Assembly (NCBI GenBank): GCA_017644045.1
Contig: JAEPMI010000008.1
Coordinates: forward strand, 186,001 to 250,000
From: Deltaproteobacteria bacterium
Lineage (GTDB): Bacteria > Myxococcota_A > Polyangia > Polyangiales > Houyiibacteriaceae
Reading direction: 5' to 3'
DNA: 64,000 bases
A model generated the notes under the pieces. It had not been told where the DNA came from. It ran no database searches and was given only the letters and a program-made list of their open reading frames with translations. Numbering within the stretch: the stretch's first letter is position 1; every line of letters starts with the position of its first letter. This document shows positions 27,210-36,130 of the stretch, piece by piece. The translations under genes were made by a program, and so were the position numbers.

Positions 27210-28682
27210 ATGCTTTCGTCGCTTGGATGGGGGAGGGCCGGACCGCTCCGGCTGGCCGCGATGCTGCTCGCGTGGAGCGCCGCGACCACGGCCGCGCAGC
27301 CCATCACCGACAACGACTTCCGCATCGACGCCCAGACCACGCCGGTGCTCGGGGGGAGCCGCATCGTCGGGCTCGGGGGCGCCTACACCGCGCTCGCCGA
27401 AGGCATCGACAGCGTGCCCTACAACCCCGCCGGCTACGCTGCCCGCGCCGCCCACGAGCACGAGTGGTACGAGTGGGAGCTCTCCGGGAGCCTGCAGCTC
27501 GCCGGTGCGTTCACCGACGTCGACTACTTCCTCAACGGCCAGGGGACCGGCATCGGCGAGGTCTCCGGGTTCTACGGCTACGGCGTCTCGGGCCGTCTGC
27601 AGTTCGCGCAACTCGGCGTCGGCGGCAGCCTGCAGGTCGAGTCGTTCGATCTGCGGCCGGACGACCCCATCGAAGTGAGCTTCACCACCGTGCGCTTCGG
27701 CGGCGGCTACAACCTGCTCGAGGGGCAGCTCGCCATTGGGGTGGGCGGCCAGTACGTCTCGATGACGGTCCGGGATGGGCTCACCCCGCTGGTCGACTTC
27801 AGCGGCATCGGGCTCGAGGCGGGCGCGGTGCTGCGGCTCGCGAACCGGCGCTGGCGCGCGGGACTGATGGCCCGCTCCCCCGTGGACGCGCGGGTCCTCG
27901 ACGAAGCGGGGGACCCCACCGCGCCGCCGATGGAGGCCGGCGGATTCCTCCTGCCGCGCTCGGTGAACCTGCCCTGGGAGATCCGCGCGGGGTTTGCTTG
28001 GCAGTTCCTCGAGCGGCAGTTCAACCCGCGCTTCGCGCCCCCGAAGGACGTCGAGGACGCCGTCGAGGCGCGCCTCGAGGAGCGGTGGTGCGAACGGGAG
28101 CGGGCGCAGGCGGTTCGGGAGCTCGACAACGCCATGAGCGAAGACACCGTCGGGGAGTGTCCGCGCCTTCGACGCCAACCGCGGGATCGGACCTGGTGGG
28201 TGCAGGAGCGGACCCGACGCCAGGAAGAGCGCGAGCTCGCCCAGGACGAGATCGACCGAGGCCAGGCCGAGGTCGGCGAGCTCTGGGACTCGATCGAGGC
28301 CTCTCGCGAACGGCGATACCTGCTGGTGAGCGCCGACCTGCGCCTCCTCGGCCCGGTGGGGAAGGACGGCGTCGGCGTCGATGGGTTCATCGCGCAGCAG
28401 CAGGTCCGTCGAGGCGACGGCATCGACGTGGGAGTTCACGTGGGCGCGGAGGCCGAGACCTGGCGGGACCGGATGAAGGTCCGCTGCGGGGTCTACTGGG
28501 AGCCCTCCCGCTACGCCGACTTCCCCGTTCGGGTGGGCAACCTGAAGGGCCGCTTCCACGGCACCCTGGGCTTCGAGTTCAAGGTCATCGAGCTCTGGGG
28601 CTGGGGGCTCCGGGCGGGCTTCTACGTCGACGGGGCGCGCGACTGGGTGAACTGGGGCGTCTCGATCGGCGGCTGGCACTGA
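27210..28682 (+). CDS. Outer-membrane beta-barrel, PorV/FadL-like
   Basis: Exported protein of 490 residues with a signal peptide ending at about 'SAATTAAQ'. The first mature strands carry 'LGGSRIVGLGGAYTALAEG' and 'SVPYNPAGYA', the hallmark of PorV/PorQ/FadL-type barrels, followed by many amphipathic strands. A long charged helical insert (about 290-370, rich in RxxEEREL) interrupts the barrel and may be periplasmic. The last strand ends in aromatic/hydrophobic residues (VSIGGWH), as in barrel proteins. The cargo is unknown. Confidence 0.7.
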   Translation: MLSSLGWGRAGPLRLAAMLLAWSAATTAAQPITDNDFRIDAQTTPVLGGSRIVGLGGAYTALAEGIDSVPYNPAGYAARAAHEHEWYEWELSGSLQLAGAFTDVDYFLNGQGTGIGEVSGFYGYGVSGRLQFAQLGVGGSLQVESFDLRPDDPIEVSFTTVRFGGGYNLLEGQLAIGVGGQYVSMTVRDGLTPLVDFSGIGLEAGAVLRLANRRWRAGLMARSPVDARVLDEAGDPTAPPMEAGGFLLPRSVNLPWEIRAGFAWQFLERQFNPRFAPPKDVEDAVEARLEERWCERERAQAVRELDNAMSEDTVGECPRLRRQPRDRTWWVQERTRRQEERELAQDEIDRGQAEVGELWDSIEASRERRYLLVSADLRLLGPVGKDGVGVDGFIAQQQVRRGDGIDVGVHVGAEAETWRDRMKVRCGVYWEPSRYADFPVRVGNLKGRFHGTLGFEFKVIELWGWGLRAGFYVDGARDWVNWGVSIGGWH

Positions 28683-28758
28683 TCGGGCGCGCAGTCGGGA
28701 GTGGGCTTTCGCGTCTTTTCCTGGACGGATAGCCGTCGGACGGGGGAGGATGCGCCGG

Positions 28759-31700
28759 ATGGCGAAGAAGGGCTCGGCGCTCGGGGTTGCCCGGGCTCGC
28801 TTCGTAGAGGGGCTGCCCCGGAAGGCGAAGGAGCTGAAGGCCGCCATGGCGCTCCTGGTGGCCACACCGGACGCCGAGCGTCCGCGGGAGGAGATGCGTC
28901 GGCGGATGCACGCGCTCTATGCCTCCGCCCAGGTGTTCCGCCTCGATCCGCTGGCGTCGGCGCTCAAGGAGGCCATCGCGCGGCTGGACGCGGCTCGCGA
29001 CGAGAAGCGGGCGCTCGACCAGGACGACCTGGACGCGCTCGCCCACCTGGGTGCGACGCTTCCTACGCTCGCCGGAGCGGCCGAGCCCGAGCAGACCTCG
29101 CCCTCCATCGCAGCGCCGCCGCCCGGCACGCTGAGGAAGTCCTCGCGTCCGCCAGCGCCCGGGGCCGCTGCCGAAGAGCCCGCGGCCATGCCGAAGCCGA
29201 AGCGACCGGGGACGATGATCGGCCTCGGCGCCGCGCCGCCGAGCTCGGAGGCCGCGCCCGAGGCGCCGGCGGCCGAGGCCGCCCCACCGAAGAAGAAAAA
29301 GAAGTCGCTCGCGAAGACGATGATGGGGATCCAGGCCGCGCGCGCGCCTGCCGACGCCCCCAAGAAGAAGTCCGCGTTCGCCTCGACACAGCTTGGGGTG
29401 GGCGAGCCCGGCCCAGTCTCGGAGGCGCCGGCCGAACCGGCTGCGGCGCCCGCCGAACCGGCACCCGTCGCGGCGAAGCCCAAGAAGAAGAAGCGGCCGA
29501 GGACCATGATCGGCGTGGGCGCCGCCCCGCCCGTCGACTCGTCGCGAGCGCCGTCGGGCGCTCCCTCCGACGACACCCGTGGGTCCGATCCGGGGACCCG
29601 GCCGTCGGGTCCGCCCGCGAGCCAGCCGCTCGGGCGCGTGAAGCTCAAGAGCGTTCCCGCGGGAGAGGCTCGGCCGTCCCAACCGCCGGCGCCCGGCGGC
29701 TCGTTCACGGTGGCCCGTCACGGGCGCGAGAGCCGGCCTCAGGGAGACGTGTTCCGCACGGTGGTCAGCCTGCTCGTGGTCGACCGCGCGGCGTCACAGG
29801 CCCGCATCCGTGAGGCGCTCCCGAAGGAGCGCTTCGAGATCGTCGCCGCCGCGGACCCCGAGGAGGCGCTCCGGCTCTCCCGTTCGGTCGCGCCCGACAT
29901 CGTGCTCATCGACCGCGGCGTGGCCGAGCGCTCCGGCGCGGACCTCATCGCGCGCCTCCGGAGCGATCCGCTGACGGACCTCGTCCCCATCGCGCTGCTC
30001 TACGATGGCGACGACTCGCTCGACGCCCACGAGCTGCGGGAGATGGGTGCAGACGCGCAGATCTGCCGTGACGGCATCGAGGAGAAGCTCGAGCCGCGCC
30101 TCGAGAGCCTGACGGCCGTGGCCGGCGCGATGCCCAGCGCGGGCGCGTTCGGTGAGGCCACCCTCGAAGAGGTCGCCGACCGGCTCGCGAAGGAGATCCA
30201 TCGCGGCCTGGTGGATGCTGCCGTCGAGGGGCGCCGACTGCGCATCCCGCTCGGCGAGGGCTCGGACCTCCTGGCTGCCGCGTGGGCGACCATCGCCAAG
30301 GTGCGGGCGGAGCTCGCCGAGGCCTCCGAGGGTCAGGTGCGCTTCCGCGACGCCAGCGGCCGCGGTGGTCCGGCGTTCGTGTCGCTCGTGGCCGAAGGCT
30401 CGCGCGCCGCGGCCGAGGACGAGGCGGAGCCCGTCTCGCTCGAGGACATCCGCATCGTCGTGGCAGACGACGACCCGGCGGTGGTCTGGTTCTTCGCGGG
30501 GCTCTTCCGTGAAGAGGGCGCCGTGGTGGTCGAGGTCGAGGATGGCGTCGAAGCGCTCGAAGCTGCGCGGCGCAAGCGCCCGGACCTGATCGTCAGCGAC
30601 ATCCTGATGCCGCGGATGGACGGCCTGATGCTCTGCCGCCACCTGGAGCGGGACCCGGCGCTTGCCGAGGTGCCGGTGATCCTCATCAGCTGGAAGGAAG
30701 ACTTCCTCCAGCGGATGCGCGAGCTCCGCGCCGGCGCGAGCGGCTATCTCCGCAAGGAGGCGGCCAGCGGTCAGATCCTCCAGCGAGTTCGAGAGGTCCT
30801 TCGGCCCCGTCTCCGCCTCGAGAGCGAGCTCGCCGGCGTCGGCGAGGTCCGGGGCCGTGTCGAGGGCATCGGAGTCATCCCGCTGCTCCGGGCCGTCGCC
30901 CGCCTTCGCGCCGACTCGCGCGTCACGGTGCGCGACGCCTGGAACCTCTACGAGATCGACATCCGCGGCGGTGAGCTGCAGGACGTCACGCGGACGGCGA
31001 CCGATGGGAGCTTCGCGCGCGGGCGTCGCGCGCTGACCCAGCTGCTCGGCGTCACGGCCGGCCGCTTCTCCGCCGCCGCGAGTGACAGCGCCATCCGCGC
31101 GAGTCTCCCGGGAGGCGACTCCGACGCGCTCCTCGCCGCGACCGCGGCCGAGCTCGGAGCGCTGGTCGACGCGGTCAGCGGCAAGCGTCTGGCCCGTGTC
31201 GGCACGCTGCTCTTCGACGAGGACGTCGCCGCCGCGTTCGCTCGCACCTCGCCTCCGGCTCAGCGAGCGGTGGTCGAGGCGCTGATGGGCGGCACGATCC
31301 CGCGCGACCTGCTGGTCGGCGGCGAGTTCGAGCCACACGTGGTCGAAGAGGCGCTCCTCGATCTCTCCCGCCGTGGTGCGGTGGTCGCGGTCCGCGGACT
31401 CGACGAGGAGGACCTCGTCGCCGAGGCGCTCGCGGAGCGCGGTGGCGAAGAGCTGGTGGCCGAGCACGGCGACCTCGACGTCCCCGCGAGCGCAGTGGTG
31501 ATGCCGGAGGGCTCGGACGAAGCCGAGCTCCTCGAAGCCCCGACGAACGATCCGCCCGCGCTCTTCGGCACGTCCGAGCGCGACAGCCTCGTGGACTTCT
31601 CGTCGCCGATGGCGCCGGACGAGCCGGCCGAGGACGATGACCCGGTCCTCGAGGTCGACGACGACGCGATCGCTCCCGCCCCGGTCGTTCCGCCGCCCAA

Positions 31701-32418
31701 GCCGCCGAAGAAGCGCCGCGTCGTCGACGACGACGACCCGCCGGACGAGCCGCTGACGCTCGCGGACCTCCAGGCGGCGGAGACCGTGCCAGCCCCGGCG
31801 AGCACTCCGAAGGCTGACGACGCGCCCAAGCTCGAGCCGGAGCTCGTGAGCAGTGACTCGCTGGAGGCCCCGAAGGACGCGCCCTCGCTGGCGCCGCCCG
31901 ACGACGACGCGGAGCAGGAAGAGCGCGGCGGTCTCGGCGTGGTCGGTTGGCTGATGGCGATCGCGCTGTGCGCGGTGGTCGGCTTCTTCGGCTGGCAGGC
32001 CTACAAGGCTCAGCAGAGCGCGGGCTCGGATCCGGACCCGGAGGTGGTGCCGGTCGAGCCCGAGGAGCCGGAAGTCACGCCGGAGGAGCCCGACGAGGTC
32101 GAGCCGGAGGAGCCCGCGTCCAACGCGGAGGCCGCGGGTCTCGGCTTTGGTGAGACCGTCGACGAGGTGCTCGACCGCGGGGTCGAGGTCGGCGAGGGCG
32201 AGGGCCTGCTCGTCGTCGAGGCGCCGGACAGCGGAGACCCCGTGGAGGTGATGCTCCGCGATGGCGACGACGAGCGCGAGCTCGGCGAGGCCCCGCTGTC
32301 GATCGCGCTGCCCGAGGGCCGCCATCGGTTGCTCTTCCGACGGGGCGAGCGGGAGCAGTTCCGCTACCTCTATGTGGGCGCGGGACAGTCGCGGGTCGTC
32401 GACCCCGACACGATGTAG
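28759..32418 (+). CDS. Multidomain response-regulator-like protein (two receivers, DUF4388, TM, PEGA-like)
   Basis: Protein of 1219 residues. An N-terminal helical, HPt-size segment (about 10-105) has no clear phospho-His. A low-complexity linker with repeated GTMIGLGAAP/KTMMGIQAA/RTMIGVGAAP units follows, then receiver 1 (about 330-450: VVDRA, DIVLIDRG, but no Lys, so degenerate) and receiver 2 (about 565-690: ADDDPAV, VSDILMP, ISWKED, YLRKEA, intact). A DUF4388/PATAN-like domain spans about 690-790, another acidic linker follows, a transmembrane helix is at about 1062-1082, and a C-terminal PEGA-like domain lies outside. The ATG at 28759 has GGGGGAGG at good spacing; the ATG at 28750 lies directly on that site. 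It may accept phosphate from the kinases downstream, which lie on the opposite strand. Confidence 0.8.
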   Translation: MAKKGSALGVARARFVEGLPRKAKELKAAMALLVATPDAERPREEMRRRMHALYASAQVFRLDPLASALKEAIARLDAARDEKRALDQDDLDALAHLGATLPTLAGAAEPEQTSPSIAAPPPGTLRKSSRPPAPGAAAEEPAAMPKPKRPGTMIGLGAAPPSSEAAPEAPAAEAAPPKKKKKSLAKTMMGIQAARAPADAPKKKSAFASTQLGVGEPGPVSEAPAEPAAAPAEPAPVAAKPKKKKRPRTMIGVGAAPPVDSSRAPSGAPSDDTRGSDPGTRPSGPPASQPLGRVKLKSVPAGEARPSQPPAPGGSFTVARHGRESRPQGDVFRTVVSLLVVDRAASQARIREALPKERFEIVAAADPEEALRLSRSVAPDIVLIDRGVAERSGADLIARLRSDPLTDLVPIALLYDGDDSLDAHELREMGADAQICRDGIEEKLEPRLESLTAVAGAMPSAGAFGEATLEEVADRLAKEIHRGLVDAAVEGRRLRIPLGEGSDLLAAAWATIAKVRAELAEASEGQVRFRDASGRGGPAFVSLVAEGSRAAAEDEAEPVSLEDIRIVVADDDPAVVWFFAGLFREEGAVVVEVEDGVEALEAARRKRPDLIVSDILMPRMDGLMLCRHLERDPALAEVPVILISWKEDFLQRMRELRAGASGYLRKEAASGQILQRVREVLRPRLRLESELAGVGEVRGRVEGIGVIPLLRAVARLRADSRVTVRDAWNLYEIDIRGGELQDVTRTATDGSFARGRRALTQLLGVTAGRFSAAASDSAIRASLPGGDSDALLAATAAELGALVDAVSGKRLARVGTLLFDEDVAAAFARTSPPAQRAVVEALMGGTIPRDLLVGGEFEPHVVEEALLDLSRRGAVVAVRGLDEEDLVAEALAERGGEELVAEHGDLDVPASAVVMPEGSDEAELLEAPTNDPPALFGTSERDSLVDFSSPMAPDEPAEDDDPVLEVDDDAIAPAPVVPPPKPPKKRRVVDDDDPPDEPLTLADLQAAETVPAPASTPKADDAPKLEPELVSSDSLEAPKDAPSLAPPDDDAEQEERGGLGVVGWLMAIALCAVVGFFGWQAYKAQQSAGSDPDPEVVPVEPEEPEVTPEEPDEVEPEEPASNAEAAGLGFGETVDEVLDRGVEVGEGEGLLVVEAPDSGDPVEVMLRDGDDERELGEAPLSIALPEGRHRLLFRRGEREQFRYLYVGAGQSRVVDPDTM

Positions 32419-32432
32419 TCAGCCAGCCACGG

Positions 32433-33917
32433 TCAGTCAGGCGTGTCGGACTGAGACGCGCTGGCCTTCGCCGGTCGCTTCACGGGCATGCGGAGCGTGA
32501 CGGTGGTCCCGTCCTCGTCGCTGCTCTTGAGCTCGACCGCGCCGCCGTGTGCGCGGACCACGCGTTCGACGATGGCCAGGCCGAGGCCGGTACCGGACGG
32601 GCGGGTCGTGAAGAAGGGGTCACGGGCACGGGAGCGGACCAGGGTGTCCATGCCCTCGCCGGTGTCGCTGAATCGGATGGCGATCCCGGGGGTCTCGTCG
32701 TCGAGCTCGGTGTCGTCCATGTGGATGGTGAGCGCGCCGCCGTCGGGCATGGCCTGGAGCGCGTTCTCCACGACGTTCGCGAACGCGCGCTCGAGCAGGT
32801 CCGGGTCGCCTTCCACCTGGGTGCGCTCGGTCTCGACGTCGAAGTCGACCCGGATGGACGCCGAGCGCGAGTGGTCCTTCTGCGCGAGATCGATGGAGCG
32901 CTCCAGGACCGCGCGGAGCTCGAGGGGAACCGACTGCGGCTCGACCGGCCGTGCGTAGACGAGGAGGTCGCGCACCAGCCGGTTGAGTCGGTTCGTCTCC
33001 TCGTCGAGCACCTCGAGGAGCGTCATGCGGTCGTCCGCGTTCAGGTCGCTCTTGCGGAGCGCGGCGACGGCGTTCCTCAAGACGGCGAGCGGATTGCGCA
33101 CCTCGTGAGCGATCACCGCGCTGAGCTCGCCGACGGCGGCCAACTGCTCCTTGCGGACGAGCTCTTCCTCGACGCGCCGGAGCTCGTCGTAGCGGAGCGC
33201 GAGCTCCTCGGTCCGGTCCTCGAGCGCGGAAGCGGTGTGGATGAAACGATCGAGGAGCAAGTAGGAGATGAGGAGCGAGGTCAGGAAGTAGGCGTGCTCG
33301 GAGAGGAACGGCGCCTGCACGTGGAAGAACCGGAGGAGCGCGTCGTTGATCCACGCCAGGCCGGGCGCGACGAGCGCGATGGTGAGCAGCCGGCGGCCGC
33401 TCCTCGGTCCGCCCCCGGAGCGGAAGATCTGCCACGCGACATAGGCGAGCGCTGCCACGCCGAACGCGGTGTAGGCGTAGAAGAACCAGGTCACGCTCGC
33501 GGTGCGGTGGGGCGCGAGGTCGACCCAGCAGTATTCGGTCGCGACGGACACCCCGGGGTCGACCAGCGCACCGGCGACGGTCATCGGTACGCCGATCATC
33601 GAGGCGCCGATGAGGAAGCGAACGGCCCTTTCCGTTGGTCGGCCGAGGAGCTCGTGCGCGAAGAGGCAAACGCCGATGAAGCCGACCGCACCGAGCGCGA
33701 ACTGCACCTCCATCCAGAAGCCCGCATCCGCGGCGTTGGTCGCGCCGTAGAAGAGCGCCGAGGCGGCCGTGTATGAGGCGCTTCCGACGCCCAGCACGCC
33801 GAAGGCGAGGTACTCCCGCGCCCGCTGCCGCCAGTAGAGGAACGCGGCGAGCACCACGGAGAAGATCGTGACCGCCGTCCACGCGACGAGGATCGCTTGC
33901 AGGTGTGCGGTGCTCAC
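32433..33917 (-). CDS. Membrane sensor histidine kinase (second of tandem pair)
   Basis: Histidine kinase of 494 residues with about seven transmembrane helices (1-225) as sensor, then a short coiled coil, a HisKA domain with phospho-acceptor His in AVIAHEVRNPLAVLRN, and an HATPase domain (ENALQAM N box, DTGEGM G1, GTGLGLAIV G2). All catalytic motifs are intact. Its start overlaps the stop of the upstream paralogous kinase gene by 4 bases (ATGA), so the two are translationally coupled. No receiver gene is in the operon. The nearest receiver protein is the convergent fusion whose stop lies 14 bases away. Confidence 0.92.
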   Translation of the reverse strand: MSTAHLQAILVAWTAVTIFSVVLAAFLYWRQRAREYLAFGVLGVGSASYTAASALFYGATNAADAGFWMEVQFALGAVGFIGVCLFAHELLGRPTERAVRFLIGASMIGVPMTVAGALVDPGVSVATEYCWVDLAPHRTASVTWFFYAYTAFGVAALAYVAWQIFRSGGGPRSGRRLLTIALVAPGLAWINDALLRFFHVQAPFLSEHAYFLTSLLISYLLLDRFIHTASALEDRTEELALRYDELRRVEEELVRKEQLAAVGELSAVIAHEVRNPLAVLRNAVAALRKSDLNADDRMTLLEVLDEETNRLNRLVRDLLVYARPVEPQSVPLELRAVLERSIDLAQKDHSRSASIRVDFDVETERTQVEGDPDLLERAFANVVENALQAMPDGGALTIHMDDTELDDETPGIAIRFSDTGEGMDTLVRSRARDPFFTTRPSGTGLGLAIVERVVRAHGGAVELKSSDEDGTTVTLRMPVKRPAKASASQSDTPD

Positions 33918-35464
33918 GGCTTCACCTCGGTGATGCCGCTCAGGCGCCCGCCGCTGGTCCCTTCGGGCGGCGGGATGGGGAGCTGCGAGAGGCGCTCGGT
34001 CGGGAGCGAGAGCAGGATCTCCGTTCCGCGACCGTGGCTGCTCTCGATGCGGACCTCGCCGCCGTGATTGCGGATCACGCGCTCCACGATGGCGAGGCCG
34101 AGGCCGGTGCCCGCCGGTCGGGTCGTGAAGAACGGGTCGCGGGCCTTGTCGCGGACGAGCGTGTCCATCCCCTCGCCCGTGTCGCGGAAAGAGAGGCCGA
34201 TGCCTTCGTGACCTCCCTCGAGCGTGATCGGCCGGGTGCCGACCGTGAGCGTGCCACCACCGGGCATCGCCTGGATGGCGTTCTCGAGGACGTTGACGAG
34301 CGCGTGGCGGAGCAGCTCCGAGTCACCGTGCACGTGGGGTGGCCCCTCGAGCTCCCAGACCACCTCGATGCCCTCGGCCGAGTCGGCCGCGTCCATCGCG
34401 CGCTCGACCGCGCGTCGCAGCAGCTCCTCCGCGTCGAGCTTCCGGCCCTGCGGTAGGACGGGGCGCGCGTAGGCGAGCAGGTCGTGCATCAGCCGGTTCA
34501 GTCGGCCCGTCTCCTCGTCGAGGATGCTGAGGAGCGTCGCGCGATCGGGCGGCGAGAGGGTGGCTCGGCGGAGGCCCGAGACCGCGTTCTTGATCACGGC
34601 GAGCGGGTTGCGAACCTCATGGGCCACGACCGCGCTGAGCTCACCGACCGCGGCGAGCTGCTGCTTTCGGACGAGGCGATGCTGTTTGGCGCGGAGGTCG
34701 TCGTAGGCGCTGCCGAGCTCCGAGGTCCGCTCGGAGAGCGCTTGGGAGGCGCGCACGAAGCGGTCGAGGAGCATGTAGCTCATCCCGAAGATGAAGACCA
34801 TGGTGGTGTGCTCGAGGATGCGGAACGAGCGCACCAGACCCGCCCACACCAGCGTGTCGTGAAGTCCGGCGAGGAGGGCGATGCCCAGGGTGATGACGAT
34901 GACCCGGCGATAGCGTTGACCCATGGCGCCGCTGTCGGAGGTCTCGTTGATGCCACGCGGACGCCAGTCGCGGGTGAGCAGGAATCCGGCCGCGACGGGG
35001 ACGAGGGCGCCGGTGGCGAGGTAGGCCAGGCCGATCCAGGTCGGTCGTACGGCCGGTGCGTCGATGGGAGGGAGCAGCGTGATGAATGGGCCCACGAGCG
35101 GCTCGCCCGGTTCCCACATGAGCCCGAGTCCGAGCGCGATCAGTCCGGTGACCGCCCAGAGATAGACGAGGAGTCGAGCCCGGTTTCGCCGCTGGAGCAG
35201 GGCGGCGACGAAGTCCACGAGGAACGCGGCCACGATCAGCAAGGCAACGGAGCCGATGCGGTGCGCCTGGATGGCTTCGCCGATGGTCTCCGAGCGGACG
35301 TAGAGCAGCTCGCTGAAGGCGTAGAGGCCCAGTCCGCCGCTCAGGAGCCCGAAGGCGAGGTACTCCTGGTCACGTCGCCGGCGGGTCGCCAGCAGCGTGT
35401 AGTAGATGCACACGTAGCCGTAGACGGCGCACGAGGCGAGAATGAGTGTCGCGAGTGGCGACAT
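33914..35464 (-). CDS. Membrane sensor histidine kinase (first of tandem pair)
   Basis: Histidine kinase of 516 residues, paralogous to the next gene in the operon: the same seven-TM N-terminus ('REYLAFG/QEYLAFG' after helix 1, 'YLLLDRFIHTASAL/YMLLDRFVRASQAL' before the coiled coil) and nearly identical kinase core (AVVAHEVRNPLAVIKN, ENAIQAM, DTGEGMDTLV, GTGLGLAIVERV). The sensor parts have diverged more than the kinase core, which fits two inputs feeding one output or a heterodimer. The C-terminal tail is Pro/Gly-rich. Divergent from a small exported protein gene. Confidence 0.92.
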   Translation of the reverse strand: MSPLATLILASCAVYGYVCIYYTLLATRRRRDQEYLAFGLLSGGLGLYAFSELLYVRSETIGEAIQAHRIGSVALLIVAAFLVDFVAALLQRRNRARLLVYLWAVTGLIALGLGLMWEPGEPLVGPFITLLPPIDAPAVRPTWIGLAYLATGALVPVAAGFLLTRDWRPRGINETSDSGAMGQRYRRVIVITLGIALLAGLHDTLVWAGLVRSFRILEHTTMVFIFGMSYMLLDRFVRASQALSERTSELGSAYDDLRAKQHRLVRKQQLAAVGELSAVVAHEVRNPLAVIKNAVSGLRRATLSPPDRATLLSILDEETGRLNRLMHDLLAYARPVLPQGRKLDAEELLRRAVERAMDAADSAEGIEVVWELEGPPHVHGDSELLRHALVNVLENAIQAMPGGGTLTVGTRPITLEGGHEGIGLSFRDTGEGMDTLVRDKARDPFFTTRPAGTGLGLAIVERVIRNHGGEVRIESSHGRGTEILLSLPTERLSQLPIPPPEGTSGGRLSGITEVKP

Positions 35465-35510
35465 GGAGGCCTACCTCGCCGCTTCTTTGCGGCCAGAGTG
35501 GACGCTCCCC

Positions 35511-35516
35511 TACCAT
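35511..35516 (+). promoter_or_regulatory. Putative promoter (TTGCGG-18-TACCAT)
   Basis: TACCAT ends 10 bases before the ATG at 35527 and has a plausible -35 (TTGCGG, 35487-35492) 18 bases upstream. It argues for the 35527 start rather than upstream in-frame ATGs. Confidence 0.45.
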
Positions 35517-35526
35517 GGATCCCGCA

Positions 35527-36087
35527 ATGTCGCACCGTTCCAACCTCCTGCGGGCCGCCCTCCTGGCGGCGGGCTCCGCCTCCGTGGCCTTCCTCGGCGT
35601 CGCGATGGCGCAGGAGGACGACGGCACGGCCGTGGTCGTTCCGGCACGAGATGTCGGTGAGTACGGCGGGGTGCGGCCCGGCGACGACAACCCGCCCCCG
35701 CGCGAGAAAGCCGCCAAGGCGCTCGCATCACGAGGCCCGGTCAGCGTCCTGACGTGGCCAGGGTTCCAGGTGACCCCCAATGGGAGCCGGTTCTTTCTGC
35801 AGACGACCTCGGCGCCGGTGACCGAGAACAAGCCGTCGGAGGGGCGCTACGAGGTGCTCCTCAAGAACGCGCGCACCCACGTGCGCAACACGCGTCGGTG
35901 GCTCGACACGCGCTTCTTCCCGACGCCGGTGCGACGGGCTCGGGTCGAGCGTCGTGGTCGGCGTGACCTGGCGTTCGTCTTCGAGCTCAAGGGTGCGAGC
36001 ACTCCGTCGGTCAGCTCGGGGACCGGTCCGGATGGGTACACCTACCTCTACGTGGACTGGCCGCCGGCGCCCGCGCCGACGAACTGA
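35527..36087 (+). CDS. Small exported protein, AMIN-like fold possible
   Basis: Protein of 186 residues with a signal peptide (cleavage near FLGVAMAQ). The mature part has a conserved-looking block 'VSVLTWPGFQVTPNGSRFFLQTT', then 'YEVLLKNARTHVRNTRRWLDTRFFPTPVRRARVERRG' and 'AFVFELKG', an arrangement resembling AMIN-type periplasmic domains that bind peptidoglycan or secretin complexes. That resemblance is by pattern only. It lies 43 bases upstream of hisS on the same strand. Confidence 0.65.
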   Translation: MSHRSNLLRAALLAAGSASVAFLGVAMAQEDDGTAVVVPARDVGEYGGVRPGDDNPPPREKAAKALASRGPVSVLTWPGFQVTPNGSRFFLQTTSAPVTENKPSEGRYEVLLKNARTHVRNTRRWLDTRFFPTPVRRARVERRGRRDLAFVFELKGASTPSVSSGTGPDGYTYLYVDWPPAPAPTN

Positions 36088-36130
36088 GCCGACTCGTTGC
36101 GCGCCGCGAGTCGCGCGCTAAGGCTGCGGC

